DNA of 39,576 bases from Sphingobacteriales bacterium (lineage in GTDB: Bacteria; Bacteroidota; Bacteroidia; Chitinophagales; Chitinophagaceae): the NCBI GenBank assembly GCA_023251235.1, contig JAHEZE010000019.1, positions 1-39,576 on the forward strand, given 5' to 3'. Shown here one piece after another: positions 18,518 to 26,903 of this stretch. The position numbers and the translations under genes were made by a program. Positions within the stretch are counted from its first letter, which is position 1; the number at the start of each line of letters is the position of its first letter. The notes under the pieces are model-generated. The model saw nothing but the letters and a program-made list of their open reading frames with translations. It had not been told where the DNA came from and searched no databases.

Positions 18518-20974
18518 ATGAAAAAATTTATAACTCTGCTGACAGTTGCAATAACCATATCCATTGCCAGTCTGGCACAGGCGAAAACTGGTCAGGTATC
18601 CGGCCAGGTAATTGATGGAAATGCCAAAACAATTGAAGCTGCAACCATTACATTATTAAGAGCCAAAGATTCTTCCGTAGCTAAAATAGGTGTAGCAAAT
18701 AAAGAAGGAAAATATGCTTTTGAAAATGTAAAAGAAGGAAAATATATGGTTTCCATAACTGCATTGGGTCATCAAAAAGGATATTCAGAAACTTTTGAGA
18801 TTACTGAGTCAATTTTGACTGTTAACTTGAAAACAGTTGAATTGGTTCCGATCGCTAAAAAACTTTCCGGTGTTACAGTTATAGGTAAAAAGCCATTGAT
18901 AGAGCAAAAGCTTGACAGAACAGTGGTAAATGTAGAAGCGGCAGTTACAAGCGTTGGAGCATCCGCTCTTGAAGTATTGGAAAAATCACCCGGCATTTCC
19001 GTAGATAAAGACGGAAATATCAGTCTGAAAGGAAAACCAGGAGTCCAGGTTTACATTGATGGCCGCCCCAGTTATCTAAGCGGAACTGATCTTGCCAATC
19101 TTTTAAAAAGTATGAACGCCAATCAACTTGAGCAGATTGAAATCATGACTAACCCTCCGGCTAAGTATGAGGCATCTGGAAACAGTGGAATTATTAATAT
19201 TAAAACCAAAAAGAATAAGCAGCTTGGATATAATGGAAGCGTAACGGTAGGATATGGTCAGGGCCGGTATCCAAAGTCAAATGAATCAGTGAACTTTAAT
19301 TACCGTAAGAATAAAATAAATTTATTTACCAATCTTTCTTATAACTATCGTAAAAATTTTAATGATCTTGACATTCAACGTAAGTTTATTGAAAACAGCA
19401 CCAAGGAAATAAAATCACTTTTTGATCAAAATTCAAAAATCAGGGAGAATGGTGAATCTTATAATGCTAAACTTGGCCTTGATTATAATATTTCTCAAAA
19501 GACAACTCTGGGTATAGTATTAAGTGGTTTTGATAATCCGGGTAAATTTAATAATCACAGTGATATTTTCATATCCAATTCAGCAAATGTGAAGCAAAGT
19601 ATAACCAGAGCGAATACAAGCAACGATAGGAAATGGAAAAACTTCGGCACCAATTTTAACTTCCGTCATGCAATTGATTCTACCGGAAGTGAAATAACAG
19701 CCGACCTGGATTATATTGGTTATAATAGCAAGAACAGCCAGGACCTCATTAATTCTTACTATGGAACAAATGGATTACCAACTTTTAAAGCAGATACTTT
19801 ATTGGGTAATCTGCCCCAGGATATTAATATTTATTCAGCAAAAGTTGATTATGTACTTCCATTTAAGAAAGGTGCGAAATTTGAAGCGGGTATAAAATCA
19901 AGCTATGTAAAGACAGATAATAATGCGGTTTATGACAGTTTGATTAATAATAACAGGGTAAGAGATCTTGGACGCAGCAATTATTTTATCTATACAGAGA
20001 ACGTAAATGCAGCTTATGTGAATTTCAGCAAACCATTTACTAAAAAATTCAGCGGTCAATTTGGATTACGTGTAGAGAATACAAATTCAAACGGCAACCA
20101 GGTAACAACCGGAGAAAAATTTGCACGTCATTACACTCAACTTTTTCCTACAGCATATCTTCAGTATACTATGAATCAAAAGAATTCATTTGTGTTGGAT
20201 TACGGACGCCGTATCAATCGTCCTGATTATGAAAACCTGAATCCTTTTATTCTATTCCTTGACAGGTATACATTCGAACAGGGTAATCCAAATTTAAAGC
20301 CGCAGTTTTCTCACAACATAGAATTAAGTCATACGTATAAAGGATTTTTAACCACCACATTAAACTATACAAAAACTACAGATATAATAACTGAAGTGCT
20401 GGAACAGCATACAGATAAGAATGAGACCTTTGTAAAACCATCCAACATAGCTGATCAGCGTCAATTTGGAATTTCAATAAATGCAGGTGGTCAAATCAAG
20501 AAATGGTGGAGCGCTAACTTATATGCCAATCTTTATAATAACCGCTATCATGGAATTGTAAACGGAGACGAAGTTACCACAGGTGCTACTACAGCAATGT
20601 TTAATGTTTCCAACCAATTTAAGATCAATAAAACATGGTCTGCTGAATTAAGCGGATTTTACAGAACAGCAGGAGTGGAAGGTGTTTTTAAAATCAAAGG
20701 ATTTGGAATGATGAATATGGGTATAGGTAAGCAAATAATGAAAGGAAAGGGAAGCTTAAGGTTCAATGTAAGAGATGTATTGTATACACAGAAAATCAAT
20801 GGAACCAGCCGTTTCAGTAATATTGATGCTGCTTTTCAACAAATTCGTGAATCAAGAGTTGCCAATATCAGTTTTACTTATAGATTCAATAAAGGAAAAA
20901 TAAAAGGCCAGCAAAGAAGAACAGGTGGTGCTGGTGATGAACAAAGCCGTGTAAAAACAGGAGGTGATAATTAA
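18518..20974 (+). CDS. Outer-membrane beta-barrel family protein (TonB-dependent-receptor-like)
   Basis: 818 residues from ATG 18518 (the TTG three codons earlier is less likely). Order: signal peptide (1-22), carboxypeptidase-regulatory-like beta-sandwich (about 25-115, GQVSGQVIDG to VTVIG), plug domain (about 120-235, with DRTVVNVEA, VLEKSPGISVD, VQVYIDGRPSYLSG and GIINIKTKK), then a long barrel rich in aromatic/Asn strands (RRINRPDYENLNPFI and similar). This is the OMP_b-brl_3 group, which usually lacks a SusD partner. Ligand unknown. The last residues are Gly/Lys/Arg-rich and hydrophilic instead of ending in an aromatic strand. It is a single-gene unit closed by a terminator; the upstream repeats suggest repression by a dimeric regulator. 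Confidence 0.85.
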   Translation: MKKFITLLTVAITISIASLAQAKTGQVSGQVIDGNAKTIEAATITLLRAKDSSVAKIGVANKEGKYAFENVKEGKYMVSITALGHQKGYSETFEITESILTVNLKTVELVPIAKKLSGVTVIGKKPLIEQKLDRTVVNVEAAVTSVGASALEVLEKSPGISVDKDGNISLKGKPGVQVYIDGRPSYLSGTDLANLLKSMNANQLEQIEIMTNPPAKYEASGNSGIINIKTKKNKQLGYNGSVTVGYGQGRYPKSNESVNFNYRKNKINLFTNLSYNYRKNFNDLDIQRKFIENSTKEIKSLFDQNSKIRENGESYNAKLGLDYNISQKTTLGIVLSGFDNPGKFNNHSDIFISNSANVKQSITRANTSNDRKWKNFGTNFNFRHAIDSTGSEITADLDYIGYNSKNSQDLINSYYGTNGLPTFKADTLLGNLPQDINIYSAKVDYVLPFKKGAKFEAGIKSSYVKTDNNAVYDSLINNNRVRDLGRSNYFIYTENVNAAYVNFSKPFTKKFSGQFGLRVENTNSNGNQVTTGEKFARHYTQLFPTAYLQYTMNQKNSFVLDYGRRINRPDYENLNPFILFLDRYTFEQGNPNLKPQFSHNIELSHTYKGFLTTTLNYTKTTDIITEVLEQHTDKNETFVKPSNIADQRQFGISINAGGQIKKWWSANLYANLYNNRYHGIVNGDEVTTGATTAMFNVSNQFKINKTWSAELSGFYRTAGVEGVFKIKGFGMMNMGIGKQIMKGKGSLRFNVRDVLYTQKINGTSRFSNIDAAFQQIRESRVANISFTYRFNKGKIKGQQRRTGGAGDEQSRVKTGGDN

Positions 20975-21043
20975 AAATCAATAATCATTACAACTTATCC
21001 CATCGGAGATGGTCAGCGTTTAGATCTGATACTTCTCATGAAC

Positions 21044-21077
21044 AAAAAAGTCCTGCAATTCAACGCGGGACTTTTTT
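21044..21077 (+). terminator. Terminator after the beta-barrel gene
   Basis: AAAAAAGTCCTGC pairs with GCGGGACTTTTTT (one G-U) around AATTCAAC. Its T-tract runs directly into the -7 element of yajQ. Confidence 0.85.
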
Positions 21078-21084
21078 ATATTTG
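21077..21084 (+). promoter_or_regulatory. -7 element (TATATTTG) of yajQ
   Basis: Exact match to TAnnTTTG, ending 21 nt before the yajQ ATG at 21106. It abuts the preceding terminator, so the terminator hairpin occupies the -33 to -10 region. No clear TTTG at -33. Confidence 0.5.
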
Positions 21085-21105
21085 CTCAATATAAAACAAT
21101 TCACA

Positions 21106-21597
21106 ATGCCATCATTTGATATAGTAAGCAAAGTAGACGCTCAGGCACTGGATAATGCTGTAAATATTACGACAAAAGAAATTACGAATCGTTTTGATTT
21201 CAAGGGGAGTCATGTTTTAATTGATCTTAATAAGAAAGATTTTAAAATCAATATCGAAACGGAAGATGACATGAAGATGCGACAGCTTTGTGATGTATTG
21301 ATCAGCCGTGCACATAAGCAAGGAATTGATCCTATGGCTTTTGATTTAAATAAGGAAGGTTTCCAAAGCGGTAAAACCTGGAAAAAAGAGGTTACTGTTA
21401 GAAACGGATTAATTCAAGAGGATGCAAAGAAGATTGTAAAACTCATTAAAGATTCCGGATTAAAAGTTCAGGCTTCAATAAATGATGATTTAGTAAGAGT
21501 GACTGGTAAAAAAATTGATGATCTTCAGACAATAATTCAATTAATTAAAACAGCTAGTCTTCAAATTCCTGTACAATATGTGAATATGAGAAACTAA
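21106..21597 (+). CDS. yajQ: YajQ family nucleotide-binding protein
   Basis: 163 residues starting MPSFDIVSKVDAQALDNAVN, the invariant family N-terminus, so ATG 21106 is chosen over the frame opening at 21082. Further family motifs: EITNRFDFKGS, GKTWKKEVTVRNGL and KASIND-like QASINDDLVRVTGKKIDDLQ. YajQ/UPF0234 proteins have two ferredoxin-like folds; members in Xanthomonas and Pseudomonas bind cyclic di-GMP, while the general role is unsettled. It has its own promoter and is followed by a 500-nt gene-free stretch that holds the RNA candidate. Confidence 0.93.
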   Translation: MPSFDIVSKVDAQALDNAVNITTKEITNRFDFKGSHVLIDLNKKDFKINIETEDDMKMRQLCDVLISRAHKQGIDPMAFDLNKEGFQSGKTWKKEVTVRNGLIQEDAKKIVKLIKDSGLKVQASINDDLVRVTGKKIDDLQTIIQLIKTASLQIPVQYVNMRN

Positions 21598-21718
21598 TTG
21601 GTTTGAAACATGTTTATAACTGATCTTTTTCGGTGGATAAAATGTAAAAAATAAGTGCAAAACAAGTGAGTATCAAATAGTAAAAAAATTTGGTGCAAAA
21701 TAAATAGTAATGCAATTT

Positions 21719-21946
21719 AGCGTCACAAGATTGAATGAGCCCTTTAATAAGGCATGTTTGATCTGAGGCTGGAAAAATCCTTCAACAAGATTTGAAAGCC
21801 TGCGGCTGAAGGAAACTGTCAAAGGAAGAATTTGGTCGCTGAGGTGGATGGGTCTCTAAACGGACACAAAGCCTCAAGGAAAGCGTTGGGTTAGTAAGAA
21901 ACTCAGGAGCCTCGGCAAATGGGTAGCTGAAAAATCTGGCGCTTTT
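21719..21946 (+). ncRNA. Unidentified structured RNA candidate upstream of rpmE2
   Basis: About 225 nt with nested pairing read by eye. Ends pair: AGCG and AGATT (21719-21732) with AATCT and CGCT (21933-21943), followed by CTTTTCATTTTTT. A second long helix pairs CATGTTTG and CTGAGGCT (21753-21770) with AGCCTCGG and CAAATG (21908-21921). Inside are hairpins TCCTTCA/TGAAGGA enclosing AGCC/GGCT, CGCTGAGG/CCTC..AGCG, and TGGGTT/AACTCA. Unpaired stretches are A-rich on this strand, favouring plus-strand transcription. There is no convincing ORF and it is set apart from rpmE2 by a separate promoter. It does not match tmRNA, RNase P RNA, SRP RNA or the cobalamin riboswitch by their conserved cores. 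A good TAnnTTTG promoter is not visible. Confidence 0.55.
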
Positions 21947-21981
21947 CATTTTTTATAACTTTCTCTATTTTTCGCTTACTT

Positions 21982-22012
21982 TTTGCCTGCTCCTTTTTTT
22001 CATTTAGCTTTG
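21982..22012 (+). promoter_or_regulatory. Promoter of rpmE2
   Basis: TTTG (21982-21985), 19-nt spacer, TAGCTTTG (22005-22012): a full match to the Bacteroidota consensus and the same spacing as the DUF3276 promoter. It predicts a leader of about 77 nt before rpmE2, long enough for autoregulation by L31. Confidence 0.75.
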
Positions 22013-22095
22013 CACTTCAAAATTTTTTTTAATCGTCACGGCAAAATCCCAGCCAAGCGACAGGCAGACATGCTGTTTATTAAAATCAAAGAATT

Positions 22096-22350
22096 ATGAA
22101 AAAAGGTATCCATCCTGAGTCTTATCGTTTAGTTGTCTTTAAAGATATGAGTAATGGTCATTCATTCCTAAGTCGTTCTACAGCAAACAGTAAAGAAAAA
22201 ATTAAATGGGAAGACGGTAATGAATATCCACTAGTAAAGTTGGAGATTTCAAATACTTCACATCCTTTTTTTACGGGTAAAAATATGCTGGTAGATACAG
22301 CTGGAAGAATTGACAAATTCAAGAAGAAATATGCAAAAAAAGCAGAATAG
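22096..22350 (+). CDS. rpmE2: 50S ribosomal protein L31, type B
   Basis: 84-residue ribosomal protein of the large subunit. [20 protein letters not shown] and [24 protein letters not shown] are the type B hallmarks. It has no cysteine, so it is the zinc-independent form that in many bacteria replaces the zinc-binding L31 under zinc limitation. In Bacteroidota it is usually the sole L31, which I cannot check here. It is a single-gene unit with its own promoter, a leader of about 77 nt and two terminators in a row. Confidence 0.95.
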   Translation: MKKGIHPESYRLVVFKDMSNGHSFLSRSTANSKEKIKWEDGNEYPLVKLEISNTSHPFFTGKNMLVDTAGRIDKFKKKYAKKAE

Positions 22351-22368
22351 TATTAAATTGTGAATCAG

Positions 22369-22415
22369 CTCTTGAAATGCTCCGCTTGACGAAGCAGTCA
22401 AAGAGTTTTGTTTTT
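22369..22415 (+). terminator. First of two tandem terminators after rpmE2
   Basis: CTCTTGA...TGC pairs with GCA...TCAAAGAG (one bulged A) around a 13-nt loop, followed by TTTTGTTTTT. Confidence 0.65.
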
Positions 22416-22431
22416 CATGGCTATACTTTAA

Positions 22432-22466
22432 GTCCCGGAGATTCTTCTTCGGGGCTTTTTGTTTTT
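22432..22466 (+). terminator. Second tandem terminator after rpmE2
   Basis: A 10-bp stem GTCCCGGAGA / TCTTCGGGGC (two G-U pairs) with a TTCT tetraloop, followed by TTTTTGTTTTT. Only 23 nt before the next start codon. Confidence 0.88.
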
Positions 22467-22489
22467 CGATAAATCTTTAGCTTTACCAG

Positions 22490-23671
22490 ATGTCAGCAAG
22501 AATCATCTTTACAGAAGAATTCTGTCAGCCAGAAAATCTTTATCCATTTACACTAACCAGGCAAATACAGGATATCAGGGTTGGAATACTTACGATCAGA
22601 GAGAAATGGGAACAACTCTTAAAAATGGCATCGTTTGACAGATGGGAAGATGATTATAAGGACCTTCATAAATCTATTCACATTGATAAGAATTTGGAAG
22701 ATGGGGTATTCTTTATGATTCACGGTAATATTCTTCCAACACCCCGTTTAATTAAAACCCTGAAGCATTTAAAAAACGGAGAATTTATTTCAGTAAATGG
22801 AAATGCCGGCGTTATATTCAGATTTACTAAAAATGAAATTAAAGAGCCTAATAAAATAAAAATTACAAAGGCTATTACCATACGGGATGATGTTAAAAGC
22901 ATTCAATTTCCCTGGGATATTTTTCAATTGAATGATTATGCAATACGACAGGACTTTGAATTAATAACCAGGAAAAGAAAATCTCAAAAGATTTCAAAGA
23001 CAAACAAAGTAATAGGGCCCGGAAAAATTTTTCTAGAAAAAGGAGCTGTGATGGAGCATTGTATTCTCAATGCGTCCGAGGGCCCGATTTATATTGGGAA
23101 AAATGCATTAGTCATGGAAGGTTCCTGTTTACGCGGCCCATTTTCAGTGGGAGAAGGAGCTATAGTTAAAATGGGGACTAAAATTTACGGAGCTACAACT
23201 ATAGGCCCGTACTGTATGGTTGGTGGCGAAATTAAAAATTCCGTTTTCTTTGCTTTTTCTAATAAGGCACATGATGGATATGTGGGAGATTCGGTCATAG
23301 GGGAGTGGTGTAATCTTGGAGCAGGCACCACTAATTCAAATATAAAAAATAACGCCAGCGAAGTAAAAGTATGGACGCCAAAAGGGGAAATGAATGCCGG
23401 ACCAAAATGCGGAATGTTTATGGGCGATTATTCAAAAACAGCAGTTAATACTTCTGTTAATACAGGATCTGTCATTGGTGTTTCCTGCAATATATTCGGG
23501 GCTGGCCTGCCACCGAAATACATTCCATGTTTTTCCTGGGGAAGCGATGGACTGCAACGGTATGAACTTGAGAAAGCTTTAATTGATATTGAAGACTGGA
23601 AAAGACTAAAAGGCAGGACGGTTTCCAAAAATGAAAAGATCATATTGAAGTATATCTTCGAAAACTTTTAA
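22490..23671 (+). CDS. GlmU-like sugar nucleotidyltransferase with left-handed beta-helix
   Basis: 393 residues. The N-terminal part (about 1-190) resembles the degenerate nucleotidyltransferase domain of the Bacteroidota GlmU-family proteins, opening RIIFTEEFCQPENLYPFTLTR. The C-terminal half has hexapeptide repeats (ILNASEGPIYIGKNALV, GAIVKMGTKIYGATTIG, LGAGTTNSNIKNN) forming a left-handed beta-helix of acyltransferase type. A classical GlmU pyrophosphorylase loop (LAAGxGTRM) is absent, so a bona fide UDP-GlcNAc pyrophosphorylase role is doubtful. It starts 23 nt after a strong terminator, and tpiA begins 9 nt after its stop, so the two form an operon. Confidence 0.8.
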   Translation: MSARIIFTEEFCQPENLYPFTLTRQIQDIRVGILTIREKWEQLLKMASFDRWEDDYKDLHKSIHIDKNLEDGVFFMIHGNILPTPRLIKTLKHLKNGEFISVNGNAGVIFRFTKNEIKEPNKIKITKAITIRDDVKSIQFPWDIFQLNDYAIRQDFELITRKRKSQKISKTNKVIGPGKIFLEKGAVMEHCILNASEGPIYIGKNALVMEGSCLRGPFSVGEGAIVKMGTKIYGATTIGPYCMVGGEIKNSVFFAFSNKAHDGYVGDSVIGEWCNLGAGTTNSNIKNNASEVKVWTPKGEMNAGPKCGMFMGDYSKTAVNTSVNTGSVIGVSCNIFGAGLPPKYIPCFSWGSDGLQRYELEKALIDIEDWKRLKGRTVSKNEKIILKYIFENF

Positions 23672-23680
23672 ATAATAAAA

Positions 23681-24445
23681 ATGAGAACACAGATTGCAGC
23701 AGCTAACTGGAAGATGAATCTGAAATATCAGCAAGGCGAAAAATTATTGGATGAAATTCTTGACACAAAATTGCTTTTGAAAGATCATCAAAAAGTAATT
23801 TTTGCTGTCCCTTTTCCTTATTTGATTATGGCGAGGAGTGAAGTAAGTGAAGAAAAGAATTATCATGCAGCTGCACAAAATTGTCATCATAAAAAATCAG
23901 GTGCTTTTACCGGTGAAGTGTCAGCAGAAATGATTCATTCATTAAACATCAGTTACTGCATAGTCGGACACAGTGAGCGAAGAGAATTTTTTTCAGAATC
24001 GAATGCGGTGCTTGCTGAAAAAATAAATCTCTGCCTGGAAAATTTTATTACACCGGTCTTTTGTTGTGGTGAAGCGCTGAAAATACGTGAAGCAGGAACC
24101 CAGAATGACTTTGTAGCTCTTCAATTAAAAGAATCGCTGTTTCATTTAACTCCCGGACAGGTAAGTTCCGTCATCATAGCATATGAACCTATTTGGGCAA
24201 TTGGTACAGGTAAAACGGCGACTACTGAGCAGGCACAGGAAATGCATGCACATCTTCGTTCTGTTATTGCCGGCCAATACGGTGATGAATTGGCTAACCA
24301 GATTTCAATTTTATATGGAGGAAGTGTAAAAGCAAACAATGCTAAGGAATTATTCAGTTGCCCGGATGTGGACGGAGGATTGGTTGGTGGGGCATCGTTG
24401 GTATCAGCCGAATTCATTGAAATCATCCGCTCACTGAAACCATAA
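23681..24445 (+). CDS. tpiA: Triosephosphate isomerase
   Basis: 254-residue glycolytic TIM barrel interconverting glyceraldehyde-3-phosphate and dihydroxyacetone phosphate, the latter also made by the rhamnulose-phosphate aldolase in this window. The active-site set is complete: AANWKMN (Lys), VGHSERR (His) and YEPIWAIGTG (Glu), plus ILYGGSVKANN for phosphate binding and DGGLVGGASL near the C-terminus. Length is standard. It is translated 9 nt after the GlmU-like gene, a pairing common in Bacteroidota as far as I recall. Confidence 0.97.
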   Translation: MRTQIAAANWKMNLKYQQGEKLLDEILDTKLLLKDHQKVIFAVPFPYLIMARSEVSEEKNYHAAAQNCHHKKSGAFTGEVSAEMIHSLNISYCIVGHSERREFFSESNAVLAEKINLCLENFITPVFCCGEALKIREAGTQNDFVALQLKESLFHLTPGQVSSVIIAYEPIWAIGTGKTATTEQAQEMHAHLRSVIAGQYGDELANQISILYGGSVKANNAKELFSCPDVDGGLVGGASLVSAEFIEIIRSLKP

Positions 24446-24514
24446 CCTATTACTGAGTCTTATAATATTGTTATAACAGGAGAACTTCTGTTAAAATACT
24501 GTAGTATCATTTTT

Positions 24515-25489
24515 TCATGAAGTAACAAGCTCCGGATGTAAGATCACATTTTCAATTTCGTTCAGTTTATCAAGCTGTAGTATAGTTTTCTTTTTGGAAA
24601 CATCTGGATGGTACATAATCTTGAACTTAGCCCCGTAAATAATTTCTGAATTACTGTATGATGTTCTAGCCACAACAGTGTTAGAATAATCTTCGTCAAA
24701 AGCCTTGAAAAAGGTTATTATCTCTATATAGTGATTCTTGTAATCATTTTCTGTAAACCCATACAAAGGGCTTCTATCATCAATTGGATGAACAACCGTC
24801 CAACTTAATGAAAGAGTATTTATTTTGGAAATTTCAAGGGGCAGATTAAAGAATTTATTTGTTAGTCTATCATCTTCTTCTATTCGCATGGCCATTGAAA
24901 CTTTAACTTCTGCCTCAGAAAGATGATTATTTTTAAAAGGAACCAATCTAAACATTAATGCAGTAGAATCTTTGAAAGGTGCTATTACTGCATTAGTGCT
25001 GAATTTTAAATACGCTTTTGGTTTAGCAAAACGCCCAAATAATAGTCCTGTAGCAAGGGCAAATGCCAATAAACCAAGAAAAGCTTCGAAAGCTGCTATG
25101 CTACTGGTGAGATATCCAACAGGATTTATCCTTCCGTAGCCCACTGTAGTAAAAGTCTGGGCGCTGAAAAAAAATGATTCAATAAAATTGTGAAAAAATG
25201 TTCCTTTTTCAATTCCTCCGAGATGATCAACTCCAATGGTATTGTAAATTAAAGCAAATAATAAATTGACTATAATGTATACAAGAAAAATAAAAAGAAA
25301 GAACTTCCAACGCGGTAATGAAAGCATCGAGTGATACCAGCTATATCTGTTCATTAGCGGAATGCCTCTTTTCTCCACATTGGGTTTGCCATCCCTATTG
25401 ACAAACCTGCCGCCGCTGTTTTCACTGTTTACGCCAAAACCAGTGGCAATATCGGATGCGATTTTATTATATCGTTTAAATATGGCCAT
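24515..25489 (-). CDS. Inward-rectifier-type potassium channel (KirBac-like)
   Basis: 324 residues from ATG 25489; an alternative start 20 codons upstream at 25549 is less likely because the frame there is not conserved-looking. Two membrane helices (about residues 60-85 and 128-155) flank a pore loop with the K+ filter TVGYG (115-119). The remaining 160 residues form the cytoplasmic Kir immunoglobulin-like domain, with LMFRLVPFKNN and SLSWTVVHPIDDRSPLYG, both typical of Kir channels. It mediates passive K+ flux across the inner membrane. The gene is convergent with tpiA and divergent from the flippase gene. Confidence 0.92.
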   Translation of the reverse strand: MAIFKRYNKIASDIATGFGVNSENSGGRFVNRDGKPNVEKRGIPLMNRYSWYHSMLSLPRWKFFLFIFLVYIIVNLLFALIYNTIGVDHLGGIEKGTFFHNFIESFFFSAQTFTTVGYGRINPVGYLTSSIAAFEAFLGLLAFALATGLLFGRFAKPKAYLKFSTNAVIAPFKDSTALMFRLVPFKNNHLSEAEVKVSMAMRIEEDDRLTNKFFNLPLEISKINTLSLSWTVVHPIDDRSPLYGFTENDYKNHYIEIITFFKAFDEDYSNTVVARTSYSNSEIIYGAKFKIMYHPDVSKKKTILQLDKLNEIENVILHPELVTS

Positions 25490-25611
25490 ATTGTGAATGG
25501 TTGAAAATACAAGGTGTAATTTATTAAAACATCCTGAAGGATTAAACAATTTATACTTACGGGCAGTTTCAACTGGTTTGTGACACTTAATTTTCCTTTA
25601 TTTGTATCGAA

Positions 25612-26898
25612 ATGATTCCAATGCGGGAAATATTCAAATCAGGACTATTCAGATTCTTATTTACGGGATTCAATTTCCTGGCTGGATTATTTATCGCAGG
25701 TTTTTCAGGAACTCATGTTTTTGGGATTATTTCTCTGATGGTTGCGAATGCAGCAGTATTTCATATCATTACAGGTTTGGGATTCGATTCTTCTATTGTA
25801 TGGCACGGCGCCAGCAGCCGGTTCAGTCCATTTAAAATATTCACGGTTACCTTTCTTTCTGCTATTACACAAATTTTGTTATTTGTTGCGGTATCATATA
25901 TTTATTCAAGAATTACCGGCCATTTATTCCTCAGTAAACTAAGTGCAGGAACGGGTTTTTATTATGAGTTATTTTACTTTTCGGGCCTTGTTTTACTGGA
26001 TAAATATGGTTCAATGTTATATGCACAACATAAATCTGTTATATGCAATAAGGTATTGTTGCTAATTACTTTTATTGGATTTGTATTTCTTGCACTTTGC
26101 TGGTTTAAATTAATTCATGTTGTGGTTGATCCATTTATTTTCTTTTGCCTCTTTACTTTTTTGCAGGCAGCTTCGCTTATCCTGCTTTATCATTTCAAAA
26201 ATAATATCCGGTTAATTCCCTTTACTAAAGATGATATTTCATCTTTTCTTGGTTTTTCATTCATAGTTTTTATTACCAACCTTATTCAGTTTATCGCTTA
26301 CCGGCTTGACTATTGGCTGATCAGTTATTATTTGGATAATGATCATGTGGGCGTTTATGCACAGGCAAACAAGTTTGCTCAGTTGTTATGGGTAATTCCT
26401 AATATAATAGCAGCTTTAGCGGCGCCTGCATTACTTTCCGGGAAAAGTAATTTTAAAGAAAAAGATTTTGCCGGCATTACCCGGACATTGAACTACTTGA
26501 ATCTTCTTTTGACAGGCGGAGTTATTTTAACTGCTTTGATTGTGTATACCAATTTTCTTCCGGATGAATTCAGTAAAGGCTTCAGGCCCTTATTATTTAT
26601 GCTGCCAGGATTTTATTTCTTTACAATTACACTTTTGCTGGCAGCGTACTTTTCTGCCAAAAGATTACTTTGGGTAAATTTTACAGGATCTTTCATTTGC
26701 CTGGCGATAATTAGCATTTCTGATATTATATTAATTCCCAGACTGGGCATTGAAGGTGCTGCATGGGCTAATACAATTGCTTATGCAACTGCTACAACTT
26801 TTAATATCATAATGTTTTTAAAAATAAGTAAAATACCTGTATCTGATCTTTTCAGATTTAAAAAAGAAGATTGGAATATTTTTAATAAACTTACATAA
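25612..26898 (+). CDS. Oligosaccharide flippase (Wzx/MATE-like)
   Basis: 428 residues, almost entirely hydrophobic, with about 12 membrane helices and the general look of Wzx-type polysaccharide flippases (for example YRLDYWLISYYLDNDHVGVYAQANKFAQ and GIEGAAWANTIAYATATTFN). It would move lipid-linked glycans across the inner membrane. The glycosyltransferase 5 nt downstream supports a glycan-assembly role. ATG 25612 lies 8 nt after a near-consensus -7 element (TTTATTTG, 25597-25604; TTTG at 25577-25580); ATG 25621 three codons later is an equally good start. Confidence 0.82.
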   Translation: MIPMREIFKSGLFRFLFTGFNFLAGLFIAGFSGTHVFGIISLMVANAAVFHIITGLGFDSSIVWHGASSRFSPFKIFTVTFLSAITQILLFVAVSYIYSRITGHLFLSKLSAGTGFYYELFYFSGLVLLDKYGSMLYAQHKSVICNKVLLLITFIGFVFLALCWFKLIHVVVDPFIFFCLFTFLQAASLILLYHFKNNIRLIPFTKDDISSFLGFSFIVFITNLIQFIAYRLDYWLISYYLDNDHVGVYAQANKFAQLLWVIPNIIAALAAPALLSGKSNFKEKDFAGITRTLNYLNLLLTGGVILTALIVYTNFLPDEFSKGFRPLLFMLPGFYFFTITLLLAAYFSAKRLLWVNFTGSFICLAIISISDIILIPRLGIEGAAWANTIAYATATTFNIIMFLKISKIPVSDLFRFKKEDWNIFNKLT

Positions 26899-26903
26899 TT
26901 GTA

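Noticed and set aside
21662-21671. ACAAGTGAGT also occurs near 39304, possible dispersed repeat
   Set aside because: Only 10 nt are shared, without flanking similarity, so chance is adequate in AT-rich DNA.
21890-21916. Partial similarity of CTCAGGAG...CCT to the B12 box of cobalamin riboswitches
   Set aside because: The other conserved cobalamin boxes (GCCACTG, the CCGGGAAGG segment) are missing and the downstream gene is a ribosomal protein.
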